DNA of 11,959 nt, from contig CAYMCV010000076.1 of the NCBI GenBank assembly GCA_964389005.1, forward strand, positions 1-11,959. Direction: 5' to 3'. Shown here piece after piece: positions 7,542 to 11,959 of the stretch. This DNA comes from CAYMCV01 sp964389005 (GTDB lineage: Bacteria; Bacillota; Clostridia; Lachnospirales; Lachnospiraceae). The notes below the pieces were generated by a model. The model was not told the origin of the DNA, ran no database searches, and saw only the letters and a program-made list of their open reading frames with translations. Made by a program: the position numbers and the translations under genes. Position 1 is the stretch's first letter; every line of letters starts with the position of its first letter.

Positions 7542-8432
7542 ATGAAGACTGAACAGGTGATTTTTAGGCAAAAAAAAGACATAAATAAGATTGCGGGCGC
7601 AGTATTACTGGGCGTTGTTTTGTTGTTTCTTATGCTGCGGCTTTTTTATCATCCGTATATGCCTGAGGAGATGGATATAACGTCGAAACTCTCGGCACCG
7701 AGTGTGACACATTGGTTTGGGTGCGATAATTTCGGGAGAGACATTTTTGTACGTGTACAACAGGGCGTGATGACAACGTTTGTTATAGCAACGATTTCTG
7801 TTGCAATCGGTACCGTTTTCGGAACTGCACTCGGTGCGCTGACCGGATATTTCGGGAAATGGCCGGATCGTATTTTCATGAGTGTGAATGATGTATTGTT
7901 TGCGTTTCCGAGTATTTTGCTTGCATTGTTGCTCATCAGCATCTTTGGAACGGGAACCTCGCGGGTGGTATGGGCACTCGGCATTGCCATCATTCCGAGT
8001 TTTGCCAAAATGATGCGCGGCGAGTTTATCAAGCAGCGGGAGATGGATTATGTAAACCTAGCAAGAGTTATGGGCATTTCTGAGATTCGTATTATTTTTG
8101 TACACATATTGCCGAACACCTTGCCGGTTCTGAAAAGTTGTATACTCATTGCTTTTAACAATGCCATCTTGGCAGAGGCGGGAATGAGCTATCTTGGAAT
8201 CGGCGTACAGCCGCCGACAGCGAGTCTCGGGCGAATGTTATCCGAGGCGCAGACCTATCTCAAAACAGCACCGTGGTATACGCTTGCACCGGGAATCGCA
8301 ATGGTTGTGTTGATTCTTGCGGTCACACTGTTGGGCGAAGGCGGGCGGCGAAATAGAATTTCCGAGTGGAAAAAGGTCAGAAGTAAAAAGGGGAAGACAA
8401 ATGCTATTGGAAGTCAAGGAACTGACAATTGA
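7542..8432 (+). CDS. ABC transporter permease, DppC/OppC type
   Basis: The start ATG 7542 follows the previous stop by 7 bases and has only a poor ribosome site, so translation is probably coupled. The 296 residues contain the C-subunit hallmarks: one N-terminal helix (about 15-33), THWFG-x-DNFGRDIF (about 56-68), helices over the next 90 residues, the EAA loop DYVNLARVMG then HILPN, and SYLGIGVQPPTASLGRML. The last conserved block, usually LLGDGLRD-ALDP, is here LLGEGGRRNR and runs into a basic, polar 25-residue tail without the common LDPR ending. That tail overlaps the start of the next gene by 32 bases, so it may be a drifted C-terminus. It pairs with the preceding permease. Confidence 0.93.
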   Translation: MKTEQVIFRQKKDINKIAGAVLLGVVLLFLMLRLFYHPYMPEEMDITSKLSAPSVTHWFGCDNFGRDIFVRVQQGVMTTFVIATISVAIGTVFGTALGALTGYFGKWPDRIFMSVNDVLFAFPSILLALLLISIFGTGTSRVVWALGIAIIPSFAKMMRGEFIKQREMDYVNLARVMGISEIRIIFVHILPNTLPVLKSCILIAFNNAILAEAGMSYLGIGVQPPTASLGRMLSEAQTYLKTAPWYTLAPGIAMVVLILAVTLLGEGGRRNRISEWKKVRSKKGKTNAIGSQGTDN

Positions 8433-9186
8433 ATTTCATGATCATATCATACCCGAAACGGTTGTAGAGAATCTGTCCTTCTCCATGAAAGAAGGAGAGA
8501 TACTGGGGATTGTCGGCGAATCGGGCTCGGGTAAAAGCATGACGGCTCTTGCAATCGCGGGACTGTTGCGCCGTAAAGATATGCAAAAAACCGGTCGGAT
8601 TCTGTTTGACGGCACAGATTTGCTGTCTTGTCCGCGCGCAAAACTACGTTCGTATCAGGGAAGGGAAATCAGCATGATTTTCCAAGAACCGATGACTTCG
8701 CTGAATCCTGTGATGAAAGTCGGCAAACAGGTGGAGGAGAGCATGCGCGTACATGAACGTATTTCCAAAGAAGAGATGAAACGTCGTGCACTTCTTGCCA
8801 TGGAGGAAGCGGAATTGGATTTTCCGGAGGAAGTATACAACCGGTATCCGCATGAATTGTCCGGCGGAATGCGCCAACGTGTGATGATTGCGGCAGCATT
8901 AACGCAGCAGCCGAAGTTACTGATTGCGGATGAGCCGACGACGGCACTGGATGTCACGATTCAAGCCCAAATCATTCAATTGTTGAAGCGAATGAATACA
9001 GATAAAAAGATGGCAATCATTTTTATCTCACATGATTTGAGTTTGGTTCGACAACTGTCGAATCGTGTCATAGTGATGCGGAAGGGAAGAATGGTTGAAA
9101 GCGGAGATACGGAATCGTTGTTTTTGCATCCAAAGGAGGCATATACGCGTCAGTTACTGGATGCAATACCAAAAGTTGATGTATAA
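8401..9186 (+). CDS. ABC transporter ATPase, DppD/OppD type, short form
   Basis: I start at ATG 8401 (MLLEVKEL), five or so bases after GGGGAAG; the longer frame from 8317 only reads through the permease tail. The 261 residues contain all nucleotide-binding motifs: Walker A GESGSGKS (39-46), Q-loop FQEPMTSLNP, signature LSGGMRQR, Walker B LLIADEPTTALD and the switch histidine in ISHD. It hydrolyses ATP to drive the permease pair. Typical OppD/DppD proteins have about 320-350 residues with a C-terminal oligopeptide_HPY region; here only HPKEAYTRQLLDAIP remains and the protein ends five residues later. The length is close to NikD, so nickel or another small ligand is an alternative to peptides. 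Confidence 0.93.
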   Translation: MLLEVKELTIEFHDHIIPETVVENLSFSMKEGEILGIVGESGSGKSMTALAIAGLLRRKDMQKTGRILFDGTDLLSCPRAKLRSYQGREISMIFQEPMTSLNPVMKVGKQVEESMRVHERISKEEMKRRALLAMEEAELDFPEEVYNRYPHELSGGMRQRVMIAAALTQQPKLLIADEPTTALDVTIQAQIIQLLKRMNTDKKMAIIFISHDLSLVRQLSNRVIVMRKGRMVESGDTESLFLHPKEAYTRQLLDAIPKVDV

Positions 9187-9198
9187 AAGGTGATAAAA

Positions 9199-9948
9199 GT
9201 GGATAATGTGTTGGAGGTACGGAATCTGTCGGCTTTTTATCCGGTGCGTTCCGAAAAGTTATTGAGCAAACAATCGCATAAACAAATTCTTTATGATGTT
9301 TCCTTTTCAATAAAAAAAGGTGAAATCGTCGGGCTTGTCGGAGAGAGCGGATGCGGAAAGAGTACATTGGCGCGCGCCGTTGTCGGCTTACATCGGGATT
9401 ATCAAGGTGAAATTGTGCAACAATCGGCACATCCGCAGATGGTGTTTCAGGACACGTTCGGGGCATTGAATCCCGCCAAAACCATCGGGTGGCTGATGGC
9501 AGAGGCAATGCGTGACGAGACACAATTATCAAAAGAAGATAAAAAAAGAAAAATCGTGACTATGCTTGAGACGGTTGGTCTGTCGGAGCGTTACATGCAG
9601 AAATATCCATCTGAACTTTCCGGTGGGCAACGACAGAGAATCGGCATTGCAGTGGCATTGCTCAAGAAACCGGAATTATTGATTGCAGACGAGCCGGTAT
9701 CAGCATTGGATGTGACGATTCAGAAGCAGATTGTGGAGTTGTTGCAACGCTTAAGAGAACAAAAAAAGATTTCAATATTGTTCATTTCTCACGATTTACG
9801 TGTGGTTTATCAGTTATGTGATCGCGTGATGATTATGAAAAACGGAAAAATAGTTGAATCCGGTGACCGAAATGAGGTATACTTGAAACCTAGGCAGGAA
9901 TATACGAAATTGTTGTTGCAAAGTGCCGGCCTACATCAGTGCGAATGA
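9199..9948 (+). CDS. ABC transporter ATPase, DppF/OppF type, compact form
   Basis: I choose GTG 9199, placed just after AGGTGAT (9188-9194), which pairs well with the 16S rRNA end; GTG 9190 is an in-frame alternative three bases after the previous stop but has no ribosome site. The 249 residues have Walker A GESGCGKS (48-55), the Q-loop FQDTFGALNP, signature LSGGQRQR, Walker B LLIADEPVSALD and ISHD. Two regions are short: the stretch between Walker A and the Q-loop, usually about 45 residues with a DG-x-x-(I/L) strand, is reduced to roughly 25 (GEIVQQSAHPQMVFQD), and the C-terminal HPY domain is nearly absent. The first is unusual even among short relatives. All catalytic motifs are intact, so it is probably active as the partner of the preceding ATPase. 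Confidence 0.9.
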   Translation: MDNVLEVRNLSAFYPVRSEKLLSKQSHKQILYDVSFSIKKGEIVGLVGESGCGKSTLARAVVGLHRDYQGEIVQQSAHPQMVFQDTFGALNPAKTIGWLMAEAMRDETQLSKEDKKRKIVTMLETVGLSERYMQKYPSELSGGQRQRIGIAVALLKKPELLIADEPVSALDVTIQKQIVELLQRLREQKKISILFISHDLRVVYQLCDRVMIMKNGKIVESGDRNEVYLKPRQEYTKLLLQSAGLHQCE

Positions 9949-10005
9949 ATATGCTGTGTATTATCACGCAGCTTGTGAATATAAGGGTACAGATTGGAGA
10001 AAGAG

Positions 10006-10515
10006 ATGTTTGAGTTTTTTTACCCGGATGCCTATATGGATTCCACGTATGAGATTGATTTCGATCAGTTGTACGAGGAAGGATATCGCGGAATCATTTT
10101 TGACATCGATAATACATTGGTAGAACATGGCGCACCGGCCGATCAGAGAAGCGTTGACTTGCTGAACCGTCTCAAAGAAAAGGGATTTCGCATGGTCTTG
10201 TTATCCAACAATGGGCGCTCGCGTGTGGAGATGTTCAATGAAGCGGTAAATATGGATTACATACCCTTTGCCGCGAAACCATTCCTTAAAAATTATCGTA
10301 AAGCCATGAAAATCATGGGAACTGCCAAGGAAAATACTTTTTTTGTGGGTGATCAATTGTTTACGGATGTTTGGGGCGCGAAGCGTTTGGGAATACGTTC
10401 CATACTGGTCAAACCCATCGGAGCAAGAGAAGATACGCAAATTGTGCTCAAGAGAAAACTCGAAAATATTGTCATGAAACGGTATACCAAGGCAGAAACT
10501 GAAAAAAAGAGTTGA
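10006..10515 (+). CDS. yqeG: YqeG family HAD-IIIA-type phosphatase
   Basis: I start at ATG 10006, six bases after GGAG at 9996-9999, because its MFEFFYPDAY beginning lines up with the start of B. subtilis YqeG; an in-frame TTG at 9994 is an alternative. The product has 169 residues, the family length. HAD motifs are complete: DIDNT (33-37, with nucleophile D33 and acid D35), LLSNN (65-69, S67), K91 in the AKP segment, and VGDQLFTD (114-121) for metal binding. The family dephosphorylates phosphorylated small molecules, with weak data suggesting phosphatidylglycerol phosphate phosphatase (PgpA-like) activity in some members; substrate here is not established. It sits 57 bases after the importer operon and precedes efp, an arrangement seen in Firmicutes. 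Confidence 0.93.
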   Translation: MFEFFYPDAYMDSTYEIDFDQLYEEGYRGIIFDIDNTLVEHGAPADQRSVDLLNRLKEKGFRMVLLSNNGRSRVEMFNEAVNMDYIPFAAKPFLKNYRKAMKIMGTAKENTFFVGDQLFTDVWGAKRLGIRSILVKPIGAREDTQIVLKRKLENIVMKRYTKAETEKKS

Positions 10516-10540
10516 AAAATGCGAATATTTATATTACACT
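10512..10540 (+). promoter_or_regulatory. Probable promoter for efp
   Basis: TTGAAA (10512-10517) and TACACT (10535-10540) lie 17 bases apart. The TGA stop of the yqeG-like gene falls inside the -35, the same arrangement as the nrdR promoter. The -10 is a weaker match than those elsewhere in the window. Confidence 0.55.
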
Positions 10541-10580
10541 AAGTAGGAATTATTATGTGAATATTTAGGAGGAGAAACCT

Positions 10581-11138
10581 ATGATTTCTGCCGGAGATTT
10601 TAGAAACGGTATTACGATTGAGTTAGATAACAATATTTTTCAGATTATTGAATTCCAGCATGTGAAGCCGGGTAAGGGTGCGGCGTTTGTTCGTACCAAA
10701 CTGAAGAATATTAAGAGTGGTGGTGTGGTTGAGAGAACATTCCGACCGACTGAGAAGTGTCCGCAGGCGCGTATTGACAGAAAAGATACACAATATCTGT
10801 ATTCAGACGGTGATTTATATTATTTCATGGATGTTGAGAATTATGATCAGTTCACATTGAATCAGGATGAAATCGGCGATTCGCTGAAGTTCATCAAAGA
10901 GAACGAAATGGTGAAGATGTGTTCTCATAACGGAAATGTATTTGCGATTGAGCCGCCTCTGTTTGTAGAATTGGAGATTACCGATACCGAGCCCGGATTC
11001 AAGGGTGATACGGCAACAGGTGCGAACAAGCCGGCAATCGTGGAGACGGGAGCCAGCGTTAACGTTCCTCTGTTTGTTGAAGTCGGTGACAAGATTAAGA
11101 TTGACACCAGAACAGGTGAATACTTAAGCCGTGTATAA
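10581..11138 (+). CDS. efp: Elongation factor P
   Basis: The start is ATG 10581 after AGGAGG at 10567-10572. The 185 residues match EF-P in length and three-domain layout: the N-terminal KOW-like domain (1-65) with the tip loop HVKPGKGAAF, in which K32 is the residue that enters the peptidyl transferase centre; the middle OB domain (about 66-125); and the C-terminal OB domain (about 130-185) ending in KIDTRTGEYLSRV. EF-P binds between the P and E sites and helps stalled ribosomes form peptide bonds at proline runs. K32 carries a modification in many bacteria (5-aminopentanol in B. subtilis); the PGKG tip with a lysine is consistent with this type, but no modification gene is seen here. It has its own promoter and a strong terminator, so it is probably monocistronic or a shared end of the yqeG transcript. 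Confidence 0.97.
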   Translation: MISAGDFRNGITIELDNNIFQIIEFQHVKPGKGAAFVRTKLKNIKSGGVVERTFRPTEKCPQARIDRKDTQYLYSDGDLYYFMDVENYDQFTLNQDEIGDSLKFIKENEMVKMCSHNGNVFAIEPPLFVELEITDTEPGFKGDTATGANKPAIVETGASVNVPLFVEVGDKIKIDTRTGEYLSRV

Positions 11139-11160
11139 TTTTTCTTCATAATCAGCTTAG

Positions 11161-11192
11161 AAGACAATGAGATTCGTTTCATTGTCTTTTTT
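11161..11192 (+). terminator. Rho-independent terminator after efp
   Basis: A 12-bp stem (11161-11172 with 11177-11188, one G-U pair) closed by a TTCG tetraloop is followed by a T run to 11192. The UUCG loop makes it very stable. It lies 22 bases after the efp stop. Confidence 0.94.
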
Positions 11193-11214
11193 AGTGATAT
11201 AGATAAAATCACTA
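11192..11214. repeat. Inverted repeat TAGTGAT-N9-ATCACTA, possible operator
   Basis: TAGTGAT at 11192-11198 and ATCACTA at 11208-11214 are perfect 7-bp arms around nine bases. The repeat directly follows the efp terminator and is about 80 bases before the DUF5688-like start, a position that suits a regulator site. A second smaller hairpin, GCAC-ATTC-GTGC, lies at 11257-11268. No convincing promoter is visible in 11193-11292. Confidence 0.4.
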
Positions 11215-11292
11215 CATCCCATCAGTTAGCAAGACACATCTTAAATTACATTCAAAGCACATTCGTGCAACATTTAAAGGAGAGGTAGACAT

Positions 11293-11916
11293 ATGAATTA
11301 TCAGAATTTTGTAAATGAAATTACGAACAGAGTATCAGAACACATGGGTGAAGAGTATTTGGTATCGGTAAATGATGTCAGGAAAAACAATGGAATTTGC
11401 CTTCAAGGACTCTCCATTCACGGGACGGAACAAAAAATTGTTCCAACCATCTATCTGAACGGTTACTATAGAGAATTTAGGAACGGTAAAGAAATATCAA
11501 CCATTGTCGAAGACATACTTTTTGTTCATGAACATGCAGGGATTGATGAGGAAGTTGATATGAGTTTCTTCAGAGATTATGAGCAAGTCAAAGGAAGAAT
11601 TGCATATAAACTTGTAAATTATGAGAAGAATCGCGAACTTTTGCAAGATATACCGCATATTGCGTACCTTGATTTGGCAATTGTTTTTTACTATATTCTG
11701 TCTGAAGAAACACTCGTAAGTGCTACGATACTTCTCTACCAAACGCATCTGAATATGTGGAATAAAACAGTACAATCCATCTATCGTGATGCAAAGAAGA
11801 ACACACCGCAATTGCTAAAGAGTCAGATACGCAGTATGACGGAAGTCATACTTGAGTTGCTTGAAAGACAGATGGAAAACAGTACAGACGAGAAAGATGA
11901 AGAGAGGTGCCGGTGA
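11293..11916 (+). CDS. DUF5688-like protein, probably truncated by a frameshift near the contig end
   Basis: The start is ATG 11293, seven bases after AGGAGAGG at 11278-11285. The 207 residues open with a helix and then VNDVRKNNGICLQGLSI and IVPTIYLNGYY, which I recognise as the N-terminal hallmark of DUF5688, a family of unknown function common in Lachnospiraceae. A helical middle part (about 75-160) and an N-TPQLLKSQIRSMTEVILELL segment follow. Full members continue through an acidic linker to a last block of the form MYVLTN-x-x-x-x-NGA. Here the frame stops at TGA 11914-11916 after DEKDEERCR. The +1 frame stays open from 11906 to the window end and reads as an acidic linker (GAGDDPEEVGDQELGSGA). 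A one-base indel in the GAGAGAGG stretch would explain this. No signal peptide or membrane segment is seen. Confidence 0.7.
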   Translation: MNYQNFVNEITNRVSEHMGEEYLVSVNDVRKNNGICLQGLSIHGTEQKIVPTIYLNGYYREFRNGKEISTIVEDILFVHEHAGIDEEVDMSFFRDYEQVKGRIAYKLVNYEKNRELLQDIPHIAYLDLAIVFYYILSEETLVSATILLYQTHLNMWNKTVQSIYRDAKKNTPQLLKSQIRSMTEVILELLERQMENSTDEKDEERCR

Positions 11917-11959
11917 TGACCCTGAGGAGGTCGGTGATCAGGAGCTCGGGTCGGGAGCC

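Noticed and set aside
8317..8400. Longer N-terminus for the first importer ATPase
   Set aside because: These residues are the permease tail read in another frame; the ATPase family begins at MLLEVKEL and has a good ribosome site for ATG 8401.
9953..9972. Seven-pair hairpin GCTGTGT / ACGCAGC just after the importer operon
   Set aside because: It contains a G-U pair and is not followed by a T run, so I do not call a terminator; it could be chance or an RNA-processing site.
10523..10567. Direct repeat GAATATTTA before efp (10523-10531 and 10559-10567)
   Set aside because: Nine AT-rich bases in an AT-rich leader are expected by chance, and the second copy overlaps the ribosome site.
1..11959. 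CRISPR arrays, tRNA or rRNA genes, insertion sequences, integrases
   Set aside because: I looked for regularly spaced repeats, tRNA-like cloverleaves and transposase motifs and saw none.

Overview
The window looks like a short assembled contig from a low-to-mid GC Gram-positive anaerobe, most likely a Clostridia/Lachnospiraceae-type Firmicute. The signs are AGGAGG-type ribosome sites, consensus TTGACA/TATACT promoters, a YqeG-type HAD phosphatase next to elongation factor P, a Clostridia-style nrdR, and a DUF5688-like protein. All genes are on the + strand. A run of ten Ns, an open left end and an abrupt right end suggest a metagenomic or draft scaffold; the taxonomy is inference.

Layout. 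(1) 1-2338: the tail of one large membrane protein, then a second protein of the same family with a GT-C glycosyltransferase-like N-terminus. These are tandem paralogues; the second is interrupted by the N gap at 1381-1390. (2) 2339-4453: an AT-rich module of a small XRE-type HTH protein with its own promoter and terminator, an ImmA/IrrE-type zinc peptidase (HEFGH), and an overlapping PIN-like putative RNase. It resembles a peptidase-controlled toxin-antitoxin or defence cassette and looks horizontally acquired. (3) 4450-9948: nrdR, with a near-perfect promoter whose -35 overlaps the PIN gene stop, followed directly by a five-gene peptide/nickel-family ABC importer (lipoprotein, two permeases, two unusually short ATPases). 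(4) 10006-11192: yqeG-like phosphatase and efp, the latter with its own promoter and a strong UUCG-loop terminator. (5) 11193-11959: a DUF5688-like protein that appears cut short by a frameshift near the contig end, where composition becomes GC-rich.

How they work together: NrdR represses ribonucleotide reductase genes elsewhere but is probably co-transcribed with the importer. The importer captures a peptide-like solute with its lipoprotein and moves it through the permease pair using the two ATPases. EF-P relieves ribosome stalling. The HTH/ImmA/PIN block is the most interesting accessory unit and the best candidate for a poorly described system.
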